A stretch of 64,000 nucleotides of DNA, from the NCBI GenBank assembly GCA_947488235.1, contig CANLAQ010000009.1:1-64000 (forward strand), given 5' to 3'. This document shows positions 1 to 9,692 of the stretch, piece after piece (position 1 is the first letter of the stretch; every line of letters starts with the position of its first letter). Position numbers and translations under genes: made by a program. The DNA is from Flavobacteriales bacterium (GTDB taxonomy: Bacteria > Bacteroidota > Bacteroidia > Flavobacteriales_D > Crocinitomicaceae). The notes under the pieces were generated by a model that was not told the DNA's origin, ran no database searches, and saw nothing but the letters and a program-made list of their open reading frames with translations.

Positions 1-1727
1 CAAACGGTAGATTCAGTTTTTCTGCAATTTTGACAAGCATGCCCTGTAAAGTCTAATAAAATAGGCAAGTTTTTCTTCTTTGCATATTCTGTCCCTGTGA
101 TTAAATCATGAAATACCAAGATTGAACCATCACCCACTGGATGCATTTCTGCCGCATAGGCATCACTGATAGAATCTTTTTCAAATCCAGTATCTAATCC
201 ACCATTAACATATCTAAAGTTGTCTTCAGAGTGGGTTCTTGGAGGTGCAATCCCGTCAATTAATTTCAAAGGTGCTCCGAACATTCCTGGTAATAAATAA
301 ACTGAAAAAGTAAGTGCAACTAAAGCGAACATAAAGCGCGTAACACTTAATTTTTCGATAGGTGAATCATGCGAGAACCTTAGTTTTCCTAGGAGATAAA
401 TTCCCATAACGAGGAATAGAACAAACCAAATTCCAACAAACCACTCTCGTGATAAGATGCCCCAATGATATGCCAAATCAACACTTGATAAAAACTTCAA
501 TGCCAGCGCTAGTTCAGCCAATCCTAAAACTACTTTTACTGAATTCAACCATCCACCAGATTGCGGTAATGAGTTGAGCCATCCTGGGAAAATTGCAAAT
601 AGAGTAAATGGAATTGCCAAAGCCAAAGAGAAACCTGTCATTCCAATGGCTGGCGTGAAGTACGAGCCTGTTGTAGACGCGGTAACCAATAAACTTCCAA
701 TTATTGGTCCGGTACAGGAAAAAGAAACCAATCCAAGGGTAAAGGCCATAAAAAAGATGCCTAAAAATCCTCCTCGGTCAGCTTGTTTATCCATTTTATT
801 TACCCATGAAGCAGGCAATTGGATTTCGAAAGCACCCAAAAAAGAAAAAGCAAAGAGGACGAATATTCCAAAAAACAAGAGGTTCATCCAAACATTTGTT
901 GATAGATCATTCAATCCAAGTGGACCGGTAGCGGCTGTAAATGCCACACCAAATGTCACATAAATTAAAATAATTGATACTCCGTATACCAATGCTTTAA
1001 AAATTCCTTCTCTTCTGTTTTTTGATTGTTTAGTAAAAAAGGTAACGGTCATTGGAATCATTGGAAACATGCACGGTGTGATTAAGGCCACCAATCCCGC
1101 TAAAAATCCCGCAATAAAAATCACCCAATTGGATTCTTTTTTTACTGGCTTTTCTTTTTTAATTTCCGCTTGTTTCATCTCTGTAGTAGATGATTTCACC
1201 ACATTATTTTCAACAGAAGAATCATTTTTCAAAGTATCTACATCAGCAATTGGAGTAAATCCTTTTGCTTTAACTTTGCCCGCTAAATCAAAAGGAGGGA
1301 GACATCCATTTTGGTCGCAAAGTTGAAAATATAGATCAAAATCAATGTTGAATTCCTCAACGCTTAAAACCTCAATTTTTTGTTTGAAGATGGCCTTTTT
1401 TTCGAAGTACATGGATACCCATTCTCCATCTAAATGTTTCATTGCTGCCATCGTTTCAAATGGGCCGCCTATAGTTTTTATTTTAGCGTTTTTGCGCACT
1501 TTAAATTCAGGAACAATTCCTGTAAAGTCTGCTTTTGACGGATCGTGTTTTAATGAAAAAATGTGAAATCCTTCCACTATTTTTGCTTGATAAACAATGT
1601 TTGCGTGTGTTTCATCAATTTTCTCTAAGGAAAAATTCCATTTAATATGATCGTCCATCAGGCTATTTTGGGCTTGAATGGAGGCACTGCAAAAAAGTAG
1701 TAAAAGACTAAAAAATATAGATTTCAT
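1..1727 (-). CDS. dsbD: Protein-disulfide reductase DsbD (3' end outside window)
   Basis: Inner-membrane reductase that passes electrons from cytoplasmic thioredoxin to periplasmic disulfide substrates. The frame stays open from an ATG at 1727 to the left edge (about 575 residues, C-terminus missing). Visible in order: a signal peptide ending near SIQAQ; a DsbD-N/DsbC-like domain with the cysteine pair CDQNGC (about residues 137-142); a linker; the multi-helix CcdA-like domain with the two buried cysteines in TPCMFPMIP and SFSCTGPIIG; and the start of a C-terminal thioredoxin-like domain with CxxC as CQNC, close to the window edge. All three redox-active pairs are therefore present. It lies 15 bases after a paralogous single-domain protein on the same strand and is probably co-transcribed with it. 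Only the 3' truncation limits the call. Confidence 0.93.
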   Translation of the reverse strand, partial: MKSIFFSLLLLFCSASIQAQNSLMDDHIKWNFSLEKIDETHANIVYQAKIVEGFHIFSLKHDPSKADFTGIVPEFKVRKNAKIKTIGGPFETMAAMKHLDGEWVSMYFEKKAIFKQKIEVLSVEEFNIDFDLYFQLCDQNGCLPPFDLAGKVKAKGFTPIADVDTLKNDSSVENNVVKSSTTEMKQAEIKKEKPVKKESNWVIFIAGFLAGLVALITPCMFPMIPMTVTFFTKQSKNRREGIFKALVYGVSIILIYVTFGVAFTAATGPLGLNDLSTNVWMNLLFFGIFVLFAFSFLGAFEIQLPASWVNKMDKQADRGGFLGIFFMAFTLGLVSFSCTGPIIGSLLVTASTTGSYFTPAIGMTGFSLALAIPFTLFAIFPGWLNSLPQSGGWLNSVKVVLGLAELALALKFLSSVDLAYHWGILSREWFVGIWFVLFLVMGIYLLGKLRFSHDSPIEKLSVTRFMFALVALTFSVYLLPGMFGAPLKLIDGIAPPRTHSEDNFRYVNGGLDTGFEKDSISDAYAAEMHPVGDGSILVFHDLITGTEYAKKKNLPILLDFTGHACQNCRKTESTV

Positions 1728-1742
1728 TATATTTAAATTTAT

Positions 1743-2180
1743 TTATTGAATTGTAATAGTAAAAGGAACCTCAATAGGAGGAAGGCATTTGGTTTCGTCG
1801 CAAACCATGTAAAAAACCGAACCACTTATTTCTGATGTGTTTTTAATTTTAATCTGCTGGGATGCTTGATACTCTTGCTCAAATAAATACACCTTGGATT
1901 CAAAATTAGGGTCGTATATTTCATGTGGCACCATATTTTCTTCAAATGCACCAATTGGCTTTACGCTTTGAGTCTTATTAATGCTTAATACCGTAGCTAC
2001 TGGCCCGGAATTAGGGTCTGTTTTCTGTGAGTAAATATGCCATGTAGGATCTATTTTTCCCGCAGCAATTACTTTATGCTGTACTTTATCATATGAAAAT
2101 TTCCAACTCACATGATTTTGAGAAAAAACAACAATACTTATAAAAATGGATAGCAGTGTAAGCGTTAATCTAACCTTCAT
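1743..2180 (-). CDS. Free-standing DsbD N-terminal (DsbC-like) domain protein
   Basis: A 145-residue exported protein with a signal peptide (about residues 1-20, ending VVFSQ) followed by a single immunoglobulin-like DsbD-N domain. It repeats the layout of the N-terminal domain of the DsbD just downstream: HVSWKFSYDK versus HIKWNFSLEK near the start, and a CDETKC pair (C127, C132) followed by LPP, matching CDQNGCLPP in DsbD. The likely role is a soluble periplasmic thiol carrier that receives electrons from DsbD, or a second copy of its substrate-facing domain. The duplication is visible in sequence; the electron-carrier role is inferred. It is 9 bases from the gene upstream and 15 bases from dsbD, so probably one transcript. 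Confidence 0.85.
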   Translation of the reverse strand: MKVRLTLTLLSIFISIVVFSQNHVSWKFSYDKVQHKVIAAGKIDPTWHIYSQKTDPNSGPVATVLSINKTQSVKPIGAFEENMVPHEIYDPNFESKVYLFEQEYQASQQIKIKNTSEISGSVFYMVCDETKCLPPIEVPFTITIQ

Positions 2181-2189
2181 GCATCAAAA

Positions 2190-2465
2190 TTAAAGTTTAA
2201 TTTCAATTAATCGATTAATTGGCACCCATACTCCTCCTTTTAGACAGATAAATTTTGTTCCTGCTGCCCAAATTGTTGTGTCAACCCGCTTAATCCCTTC
2301 ATCATCTTGAAAAATAATAGAAACTTTAGAATGATGTGAATTCCCAAGTATGGTAGCGTCCTTGATTTGCGACAATAATTCAGGATGTTGCTTAGACATC
2401 ATCTCTTGCTTAAAGGTACAAGCAGTGATTGCTTCTTTCTCTATCATGCATATTTCTTCTGTCAT
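2190..2465 (-). CDS. Small conserved hypothetical protein (91 aa)
   Basis: No function recognised. The protein has no signal peptide or membrane segment; it is predicted to be a small cytoplasmic alpha/beta protein containing a KVSIIFQDDEGIKRVDTTIWA stretch that looks like two beta strands, ending in a basic hydrophobic strand. The ATG at 2465 is used, though an in-frame ATG seven codons in (2447) is equally possible. It sits 73 bases after tsaD and 9 bases before the DsbC-like gene on the same strand, so it probably belongs to that transcript. Proteins of this size and position are common in Flavobacteria, but I cannot name the family with certainty. Confidence 0.7.
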   Translation of the reverse strand: MTEEICMIEKEAITACTFKQEMMSKQHPELLSQIKDATILGNSHHSKVSIIFQDDEGIKRVDTTIWAAGTKFICLKGGVWVPINRLIEIKL

Positions 2466-2538
2466 ATCGCTTGAATTTGTTTCCTAATTTACGAAATTGA
2501 AATTAGAAAAACTATAAATTAAGTTAAATTTTAATTTA

Positions 2539-3570
2539 TTATTTCCAAGCCAAGCGTGGGTCAGCTGAAATGGTAGCGCTTCCTTTTATTGTTTTCCCTT
2601 CTTCGAATAAGAATTTCCCTGTAATAGCAATCATTGCTGCATTATCGGTGCAGTATTCAAATTTTGGAATGTAGACCTTTACTGCATCCTTGTCTGCCCA
2701 AGTTAATAAAGCTTGTCTCAATTCAGAATTTGCAGAAACACCACCTGCTATTGCGATGTGTTTAATTCCAGTGTCTTTACTGGCTTGTTTTAATTTTGAA
2801 ATCAAGATACTCACAATGGTATATTGAATAGAGGCACATAAGTCTGCTAAGTTCTTTTCAATAAAATCTTGATCTTTAATTTTTTGATCTCTTAAATAAT
2901 ATAAAATGGATGTTTTTAATCCGCTAAAACTAAAATCTAATCCTGCAATTTTAGGTTTCGAAAAAGTATGTGCTAAAGGGTTGCCATTTTTTGCGTGCTG
3001 GTCAATAAGTGGTCCCCCGGGATAGGGCAAGCCCAACATTTTTGCAGCTTTGTCAAATGCTTCTCCTGCTGCGTCATCAATGGTCTTTCCTAAAATGGTC
3101 ATTTCATGCGCACTGTTCACCTGAACAATTTGTGTATGTCCACCAGAAACGGTTAGACATAAAAATGGAAATTCGGGAGCTGAATTTTGTGCATCTTCAA
3201 TAAAATGAGCCAAAATATGAGCTTTCATATGATGAACAGGAATCAAAGGAATGTCTAATGCAAGTGCAAGTGCTTTGGCAAATGAAACTCCAACAACAAG
3301 GGAACCCATTAATCCTGGTCCTTGCGTAAAGGCAATTGCATCTATTGATGAGGCGTCAATTTTAGATTTTTTTAAGGCTGCTTGGACAACTGGCACAATG
3401 TTCTCTTGATGAGATCTACTGGCTAATTCTGGTACAACTCCTCCATATAAAACATGCACATCCTGCGAAGCTACTACATTGGCAAGAATCTTGTTTCCAC
3501 ATAAAACTGCAGCTGAAGTGTCGTCACATGATGACTCAATACCTAAAACTATTGCTTGTTTAGTTTTCAA
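2539..3570 (-). CDS. tsaD: tRNA N6-adenosine threonylcarbamoyltransferase TsaD
   Basis: Catalyses transfer of the threonylcarbamoyl group to A37 of ANN-decoding tRNAs (t6A), acting with TsaB and TsaE, which are not in the window. The 343-residue length is typical. The N-terminal VLGIESSCDD motif, the metal-binding HMKAH (H114, H118), the glycine-rich CLTVSGGHTQ segment and the distal DNAAM with D309 all match the ASKHA-fold family. The frame has no ATG near the conserved N-terminus: upstream codons reach a TGA without one, and the first plausible initiator is TTG at 3570. It is divergent to tamB with only 20 bases between the coding regions, so the two promoters must overlap coding sequence. 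Confidence 0.97.
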   Translation of the reverse strand: MKTKQAIVLGIESSCDDTSAAVLCGNKILANVVASQDVHVLYGGVVPELASRSHQENIVPVVQAALKKSKIDASSIDAIAFTQGPGLMGSLVVGVSFAKALALALDIPLIPVHHMKAHILAHFIEDAQNSAPEFPFLCLTVSGGHTQIVQVNSAHEMTILGKTIDDAAGEAFDKAAKMLGLPYPGGPLIDQHAKNGNPLAHTFSKPKIAGLDFSFSGLKTSILYYLRDQKIKDQDFIEKNLADLCASIQYTIVSILISKLKQASKDTGIKHIAIAGGVSANSELRQALLTWADKDAVKVYIPKFEYCTDNAAMIAITGKFLFEEGKTIKGSATISADPRLAWK

Positions 3571-3575
3571 ATGCT

Positions 3576-3583
3576 TAAATTTG
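3576..3583 (+). promoter_or_regulatory. Promoter -7 element of tamB (TAAATTTG)
   Basis: An exact TAnnTTTG element with a TTG 21 bases upstream (3552-3554; another at 17 bases), matching the Flavobacterium TTG-N(17-23)-TAnnTTTG consensus. Transcription would start near 3587-3589, only a few bases before the tamB ATG at 3591, so the mRNA would be nearly leaderless. The -33 part lies inside the tsaD coding region. Confidence 0.6.
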
Positions 3584-3590
3584 TTTAAGA

Positions 3591-6500
3591 ATGGTAAAAA
3601 TAGTCAAAATTATAGGCCGAATCATTGGAATTTCCTTGGAATGGGTTTTGATTTTATTGATTCTTTTCCTTTTTGGTATTCGTAGTGAGAAATTTCAATC
3701 TTTCTTGGCCGATAGAGCAACGGACTATCTATCTAGTGAATTAAATACTACGGTGCGTGTAAGCGCTGTTGATATTATTTTCTTCGATGAATTGGCTCTT
3801 GATGGTGTATTAATAAGGGATTTAAAAAAAGATACTTTACTGAGTGTCGCTTCTATAAGGGTTCGTATTGACAGAATTAAATTTTTTGGAAAAAAAATAA
3901 AAATCAGTGATGTAACGATTCAGAATGGTTATGCTAATGTTCACAATACCAGAAAGAATAGAGATTTTAATTTTCAGTTTTTAGTCGATTATTTTTCAAG
4001 CGATACGCCACCTAGTAAAAACGATCCATTTGATTTAGATATTAAGACGATTGCATTGCAAGAAATACGCCTAAATTATCACAATTATGCTTCTCTTCCA
4101 GGTGGCTTTGGTTTCGATGCTAATCATCTTGATTTAGCGCATTTAAATGTGAAGATTGAAGACATTCGTTATCGAAAATCGAGAACAAGTTTAAAGATTG
4201 CTGCCTTGCAATTAGAGGAGCGTGCAGCCGGTCTTAATCTTAAGAAATTCGAGGGCTTATTAACGATTCTGGATACTTCAGTGGAACTTAAAGCCGTTAA
4301 AATCGCGCTAAACGGTTCTCGTTTAAATGCCAAAAAGATTGGCTTTTCATGGAATAACGAGCAGGATCTGAATGATTTTCTAAACAAAGTGATTTGGGAT
4401 ATTCAATTAAATCCAAGTAGTGTTTTGCTTTCTGACATTGCCATTTTTGCTCCAGATATGGAAGGAATGCGCGATAGAATTAAAATCAAAGGAAATGCTG
4501 GAAATACGCTTAACCATTTGTTATTAAGGGATATTGAATTGAATTACAAACAAAACACTAAAATTATTGCTGATTTGGAATTGCCTGATTTCAGTGATTT
4601 CAGTGCATATAACTTTAAAGAGCATATTCGTTATGCTAAAATAGATATGGCTGAATTGCAGCAATTTTACCTCCCTTATCCAAACAAAAAACTCGATTTA
4701 GGAAGTGAAGCTAGTGCCTTGGGAACTGTTTATTTAAATAATTTTAATGCCAATGGTGTTAATGGTAAATGGTGGATTGGGAAAAGTAAAATTAGTACCT
4801 CGATAGGTGATTTGAAAATAGCCCAAACATATAGTATTGATGAATGGGAAGATGGATTTAATTCGCATCCTTTTCAATCCGATTCTACCGCTTTTCAATT
4901 GCTTAATTTCAACCTAGGTAAATTAATTGATCTCAGTGATATTGGCATCGTAAACGGGGCCATTTCTTTTAAAAACTTCACTTGGTCTAAAGGAAGTCCT
5001 GAAATAAATCAGATTAATGCGGCACTGACCAACACGGATTTGTTGGATTATAAATATGCTTTAATAAAAATAAAAAATGGTCAATTAAAAGAGGAATCCT
5101 TTAACGGACTTGTTGAAGTTGATGATAAAAACTTGGAGGTTTCCATCAATGGAAAGGTAAATTACGGTGCATTGCCTTCTTATTCTTTAAATCTGGACAT
5201 CAAGAAATGTTTGCTAGGTGCCTTAGGTTTTACAAATGTTCCAGAAACAAGTTTGAAAGCGACAATGTCAGTCAATGCCAAAGGCTTTAATCTTTCAGAA
5301 ATGTCGGGATCTATGCAGCTTAATGATTTGAGTTACATTGAATCAGGTAGGGATTTAAAAGTGCCTTATGCCAATGTGATAATCGAAAGAGGTATAAGCT
5401 CTGATCTGCTTGACATTCAAAGTTCGCTGGGTAATATTCGTATCGATGGTAAGGTAAATCCAAGTACAGTTGCCCAAGATTTTATGTATGAATTAGCGAA
5501 GATATTCCCGACTGCTGGAGCTAATCTTGCCATTTCGAATGCTAAGGTTCAGAATAAGTTTACTTATTCAATTGTAACCAAAAATTTAGCTGATTTCCTA
5601 CCGATTTTTTTACCTGAATTGTCTATCGAATCCGGTACTACGGTGAAGGGAATGTTTGATTCAGGAACGAATACCTTGGAATTGAATTTAAATGCCAATA
5701 AAATCAGCTATGACTCAATGGTTTTTGAAGGAATAAAATTAGATCAAAAGGTAGATCGCTCAGGAATTCTGGCAGATTATACTGTGAATAAGTTCAACTA
5801 TTCCGACTCTTTAGCTTTTTCTGATGTGCATTTTAAAAGTAAAGGAAGTAAAGGCGATTTAGAATCTGAACTTACATGGGATCCCAATTCGGCCAATTAT
5901 TCTAAACTTTTATGGAAAACCTTAATTCTGGAAAATGACCACCTAGATTTTAATTTAAAGCCCTCCTTTATTTCCATCAATGATATTAAATGGAATATAG
6001 AAGATGAATCATACATTACCTATACTCCAAAGGATATAAGTGTTCAAAAGCTAAAAATTAATAGAGGGAATCAAGTCATCTCTGTTAATGGTTGTTTGTC
6101 TAAAAATGAATCTGATCAATTGCGTTTGGATCTTAGACAAATTAATTTAGAGGAACTTAGTTCTATGCTAAAATTGGAAGTTAAGTTAGCAGGAACTTTT
6201 TCAGGTTTTGCAAACATTACAAATCCATACGATAACTTAGGATATACAGGTGATGCCCTAGTTGAACATTTGTATATTGATGGGGAAGAAGTCGGAAATG
6301 TCGCCTTTAATTTAGATTATTTTGCAAAGCAAGAACGCATAAGATTAGATGGAAATTTAGACTATAAAAATCAAAGGACGCTTGATTTTCAAGGATTTTA
6401 TTACTTAGAAAGAGAAAAAGATAATTTAGAATTTGCCCTTTTATTTAAAAATACGGATCTTAAATTTACCAATGCATTTATGGATCCGGAAGTAGTGAAA

Positions 6501-8150
6501 GGAATCGAAGGAAAGATTAATGGAAAAATATTGGTTAAAGGTTCCCCAGACCATCCTTTGCTTTCTGGTAAACTAAAACTACAAAATGCTGCTGCGAATA
6601 TTGAATTATTAGGTGTACGATATACCTTAAATGGTGAAGTTGAAGTGGTTGAAGATGCTTTCTATATTAACAATCTTCCCGTTAAAGATGAAGATGGGAA
6701 TACAGCATCTTTGGTAGGTCAAATTTACCATAAGAATTTTGACAAATGGGATTACAATATGAACTTCAATTTTGAAGATGATATCTCGAAACGAGATCCT
6801 CAAGCTCCCTATAGAAATCTTCCGTTGGAGCGCTTCTTGGTTATGAAAACTACCTATAAACAAGGCGATTATTATTACGGAAAAGCGTATGCTAGAGGAA
6901 CAGCCAATATTTCTGGTTACGGAAGTAAAATGGATGTAACAGTAGATGTAGAGACGAAAAATGGAACAGAAATTACTTTTCCTATGTATGGCGCATCTGA
7001 TTTAGATGAGGAAGAAAATTTCATTCAGTTCGTCAGTAAAACAGACCCTTTAGCAAAGCTTAAAGAGAAAATCGACTTTACAGGCGTTAATATTGACATG
7101 AAATTTAAAATTACTCCAGAGGCAAAATTGAAGATTGTGTTTAATGAGCAGTTGGGCGATGAGATTCTTGCTTACGGTTCTGGTGATATAGATTTTAAAT
7201 TTGATGCCTATAACAATATGTACTTGGAAGGGAAGTATACCCTGACAAAAGGAAGTAATTACAATTTTGCAATGGGTCCAATCAAACAAAAATTTGACAT
7301 TTTAGACGGTTCCAAAATAGAATGGTCGGGAGATATTTATAATGCTAATATTGAATTAAATACTGCTTTTACCATCAAGAAAGTAAGTATACTAGAGTTA
7401 AGTCCTGAGCAGGAAGATAAATCTTTACTCAATCAAGACATTGTTTGTCTTTTGAAATTACGAGAAACGCTTTTGAAACCTACCATTCAATTTGAAATTC
7501 AAGCGCCAAAAGCACCAGAAACAGGAAAGGCTTTGATTACTAAAGTAAATGCAGAAAATGATGAATTAAATAGACAGTTCTTTTCTCTCCTTTTGGTAAA
7601 GAAATTTCAACCTTTAAAAGGAACAGTTTCTGCAAGTGGATCTGCAGCTCTTGATTTGGTTGAGTCTCAGATTAATGTCCTTCTGGGACAGTTGTCTAAG
7701 GATTATAAGGTTAATGTAGATCTTGGGGATAACAATGCCTTGGCATCTGTTCAAAAGAACTTTATAGGTGATAGGTTAATTGTTACAGGTAGTTTTGGTG
7801 TTGAAAGTGCTGCACTTGCTGGACAATCAAACGGGGCCTTTGTGGGAGATATAAACTTGGAGTATTTGGTGAATAAAAACGGTACTTTTAGGGTAAATGC
7901 TTTCAACCAATCGAATAACAATACAGTGAAGGAAAATACAGGTCCTTTTACACAAGGTGCTGGTCTTTCCTATCATGAAGAATTTAATTCGAGTAGAGAT
8001 TTTATTCTTTGGCAATCATTTTTGGATGTTTTTAGACAAAAAGAAAATAAATTTGTCCACGAAAAGAAAAAGAAAAAACACACCAAGGTTCCCATTATCG
8101 GAGTGAAAGATAGTACGGTTCCACAAGTAAAAAGTAAAGAAAGAAAATGA
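3591..8150 (+). CDS. tamB: TamB-family translocation/assembly protein (DUF490)
   Basis: A 1519-residue envelope protein. It begins with a signal anchor (about residues 5-27, WVLILLILFLFG) directly followed by an AsmA-like start (FLADRATDYLSSELNTTVRV), continues as a very long repetitive beta-rich body typical of lipid-groove proteins, and ends with a DUF490 domain (about residues 1080-1470; GSGDIDFKFDAYNNMYLEGKY, then LLLVKKFQPL). TamB proteins span the periplasm and help move phospholipids or outer-membrane proteins to the outer membrane. The last 40 residues are very lysine-rich. No TamA/Omp85 partner lies beside it. Its stop overlaps the start of the biotin carboxylase gene by four bases (ATGA), indicating translational coupling. 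Confidence 0.9.
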   Translation: MVKIVKIIGRIIGISLEWVLILLILFLFGIRSEKFQSFLADRATDYLSSELNTTVRVSAVDIIFFDELALDGVLIRDLKKDTLLSVASIRVRIDRIKFFGKKIKISDVTIQNGYANVHNTRKNRDFNFQFLVDYFSSDTPPSKNDPFDLDIKTIALQEIRLNYHNYASLPGGFGFDANHLDLAHLNVKIEDIRYRKSRTSLKIAALQLEERAAGLNLKKFEGLLTILDTSVELKAVKIALNGSRLNAKKIGFSWNNEQDLNDFLNKVIWDIQLNPSSVLLSDIAIFAPDMEGMRDRIKIKGNAGNTLNHLLLRDIELNYKQNTKIIADLELPDFSDFSAYNFKEHIRYAKIDMAELQQFYLPYPNKKLDLGSEASALGTVYLNNFNANGVNGKWWIGKSKISTSIGDLKIAQTYSIDEWEDGFNSHPFQSDSTAFQLLNFNLGKLIDLSDIGIVNGAISFKNFTWSKGSPEINQINAALTNTDLLDYKYALIKIKNGQLKEESFNGLVEVDDKNLEVSINGKVNYGALPSYSLNLDIKKCLLGALGFTNVPETSLKATMSVNAKGFNLSEMSGSMQLNDLSYIESGRDLKVPYANVIIERGISSDLLDIQSSLGNIRIDGKVNPSTVAQDFMYELAKIFPTAGANLAISNAKVQNKFTYSIVTKNLADFLPIFLPELSIESGTTVKGMFDSGTNTLELNLNANKISYDSMVFEGIKLDQKVDRSGILADYTVNKFNYSDSLAFSDVHFKSKGSKGDLESELTWDPNSANYSKLLWKTLILENDHLDFNLKPSFISINDIKWNIEDESYITYTPKDISVQKLKINRGNQVISVNGCLSKNESDQLRLDLRQINLEELSSMLKLEVKLAGTFSGFANITNPYDNLGYTGDALVEHLYIDGEEVGNVAFNLDYFAKQERIRLDGNLDYKNQRTLDFQGFYYLEREKDNLEFALLFKNTDLKFTNAFMDPEVVKGIEGKINGKILVKGSPDHPLLSGKLKLQNAAANIELLGVRYTLNGEVEVVEDAFYINNLPVKDEDGNTASLVGQIYHKNFDKWDYNMNFNFEDDISKRDPQAPYRNLPLERFLVMKTTYKQGDYYYGKAYARGTANISGYGSKMDVTVDVETKNGTEITFPMYGASDLDEEENFIQFVSKTDPLAKLKEKIDFTGVNIDMKFKITPEAKLKIVFNEQLGDEILAYGSGDIDFKFDAYNNMYLEGKYTLTKGSNYNFAMGPIKQKFDILDGSKIEWSGDIYNANIELNTAFTIKKVSILELSPEQEDKSLLNQDIVCLLKLRETLLKPTIQFEIQAPKAPETGKALITKVNAENDELNRQFFSLLLVKKFQPLKGTVSASGSAALDLVESQINVLLGQLSKDYKVNVDLGDNNALASVQKNFIGDRLIVTGSFGVESAALAGQSNGAFVGDINLEYLVNKNGTFRVNAFNQSNNNTVKENTGPFTQGAGLSYHEEFNSSRDFILWQSFLDVFRQKENKFVHEKKKKKHTKVPIIGVKDSTVPQVKSKERK
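3605..3612 (-). promoter_or_regulatory. Probable promoter -7 element of tsaD (TAATTTTG)
   Basis: On the minus strand the bases read TAATTTTG, an exact TAnnTTTG match located about 35 bases before the TTG start of tsaD and inside the first codons of tamB. No clear TTG is seen at the expected -33 spacing, so confidence is moderate. Confidence 0.4.
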
Positions 8151-9634
8151 AAAAAGTTTTAATTGCAAATCGCGGGGAAATTGCTAGAAGGGTGATCAGA
8201 ACGCTACGAAAAATGAATATTCAAAGCGTAGCCATTTATAGCGATGCAGATCAACATGCTCCTCATGTATTAGAGGCAGATGAAGCTGTTTATGTGGGTT
8301 CAAGTCCTTCTTCTGACAGTTATTTAAAGCAAGATTTAATTTTAGAACATTGTAAGGCTTTAGGAGTAGATGGTATTCATCCTGGTTATGGCTTCTTGTC
8401 CGAAAATGCAGGTTTTGCTAGAAAAGTTAAAGCGGCTGGATTGAAATTAATCGGGCCTTCTCCAGAATCTATGGAATTGATGGGGGATAAGTTGAGCGCT
8501 AAACAAGCAGTAAAAGCTTTTAATGTCCCTTTAGTTCCTGGAGTGGATGAGGCGATTTCTGATGTTGAGGAAGCTAAAAAAGTCGCTGCTCTTGTAGGGT
8601 ATCCGATTTTAATTAAAGCTTCAGCAGGTGGAGGAGGAAAGGGGATGCGTCTCGTTGAAAATAATGAGGAATTTGAATCTCAAATGAAATTGGCCCAAAG
8701 TGAAGCAAGATCTTCTTTTGGAGATGATGCAGTTTTCATCGAGAAATTTGTTACCAAACCACGACACATTGAAATTCAGGTTTTTGCAGATCAATTAGGA
8801 AATGCAGTGTATCTATTCGAAAGAGAATGTTCTATTCAACGCCGTCATCAAAAGGTAATAGAAGAAGCACCAAGTGCAGTTCTGACGGAAGCTTTGAGAA
8901 AAGAAATGGGCGAAGCAGCAGTTGCTGTTTGTAAAGCATGTAACTATGAAGGCGCAGGTACTGTTGAGTTTTTATTGGATGCAGATCTCAAATTTTATTT
9001 CTTGGAAATGAATACTAGACTTCAAGTGGAACATCCAGTTACAGAAGAAATCACCGGATTGGACTTGGTAGAATGGCAGATTCGTGTTGCTCGAGGTGAA
9101 CAATTACCTAAGAAACAAGAGGAAATAGTTTGTAATGGTCATGCCATTGAAATCCGTGTTTATGCCGAAGATTCTTTAAATGGCTTTACGCCAGATATTG
9201 GAACACTAGAGCGCTATCGTATTCCTACTGGTAAAAGTGTCCGCGTTGATGATGCTTTTGTTGAAGGTATGGAAATTCCAATTTATTATGACCCAATGAT
9301 TGCTAAATTGGTCGTTTGGGGAAAAACCAGAAAAGATGCCATTGCAAGATGTATTGAAGCAATTGATGATTATGAGATTTCAGGTGTAAAAACTACACTT
9401 GATTTTGGAAAATTTGTACTCAAGCATCCTGCTTTTGTTTCAGGAGATTTTGATACCAATTTCGTTAAAGACTATTTTAGTGATCCATCGGTAATAAAAA
9501 TTGCAATGGAAGAGGAGCATTGGGCTTTAAATCAGGCTATTGACCAGATTTGGAGTGATATTAAGGCTTTTAAAGAAAAGGAATTCGCTTCAAAGGAAAT
9601 AAGTAGTTCATGGAAAAATAAATTACAATCTTAA
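8147..9634 (+). CDS. accC: Biotin carboxylase subunit of acetyl-/propionyl-CoA carboxylase
   Basis: ATP-dependent carboxylation of the biotin on a carrier protein, the first half reaction of acyl-CoA carboxylases. The 495 residues show the N-terminal LIANRGEIARR, an ATP-grasp domain with the glycine loop SAGGGGKGMR (about residues 159-168), the ERECSIQRRHQK segment (225-236) and the catalytic EMNTRLQVEHP (287-297), then the usual C-terminal domain. It is about 45 residues longer than E. coli AccC because of a charged tail. No carrier protein or carboxyltransferase gene is nearby, so whether it serves fatty-acid synthesis or propionyl-CoA metabolism is open. It is coupled to tamB by a four-base overlap. 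Confidence 0.92.
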   Translation: MKKVLIANRGEIARRVIRTLRKMNIQSVAIYSDADQHAPHVLEADEAVYVGSSPSSDSYLKQDLILEHCKALGVDGIHPGYGFLSENAGFARKVKAAGLKLIGPSPESMELMGDKLSAKQAVKAFNVPLVPGVDEAISDVEEAKKVAALVGYPILIKASAGGGGKGMRLVENNEEFESQMKLAQSEARSSFGDDAVFIEKFVTKPRHIEIQVFADQLGNAVYLFERECSIQRRHQKVIEEAPSAVLTEALRKEMGEAAVAVCKACNYEGAGTVEFLLDADLKFYFLEMNTRLQVEHPVTEEITGLDLVEWQIRVARGEQLPKKQEEIVCNGHAIEIRVYAEDSLNGFTPDIGTLERYRIPTGKSVRVDDAFVEGMEIPIYYDPMIAKLVVWGKTRKDAIARCIEAIDDYEISGVKTTLDFGKFVLKHPAFVSGDFDTNFVKDYFSDPSVIKIAMEEEHWALNQAIDQIWSDIKAFKEKEFASKEISSSWKNKLQS

Positions 9635-9692
9635 AATAAAAAGGCGGGCAACTTCCAAAATTAAATTACTTTTACGCAGCAAATTTTGAACT

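Noticed and set aside
574-1566. Plus-strand open frames over the dsbD gene
   Set aside because: They are shadows of dsbD on the minus strand; the dsbD frame has signal peptide, helices and all redox cysteines, while the plus frames show no domain.
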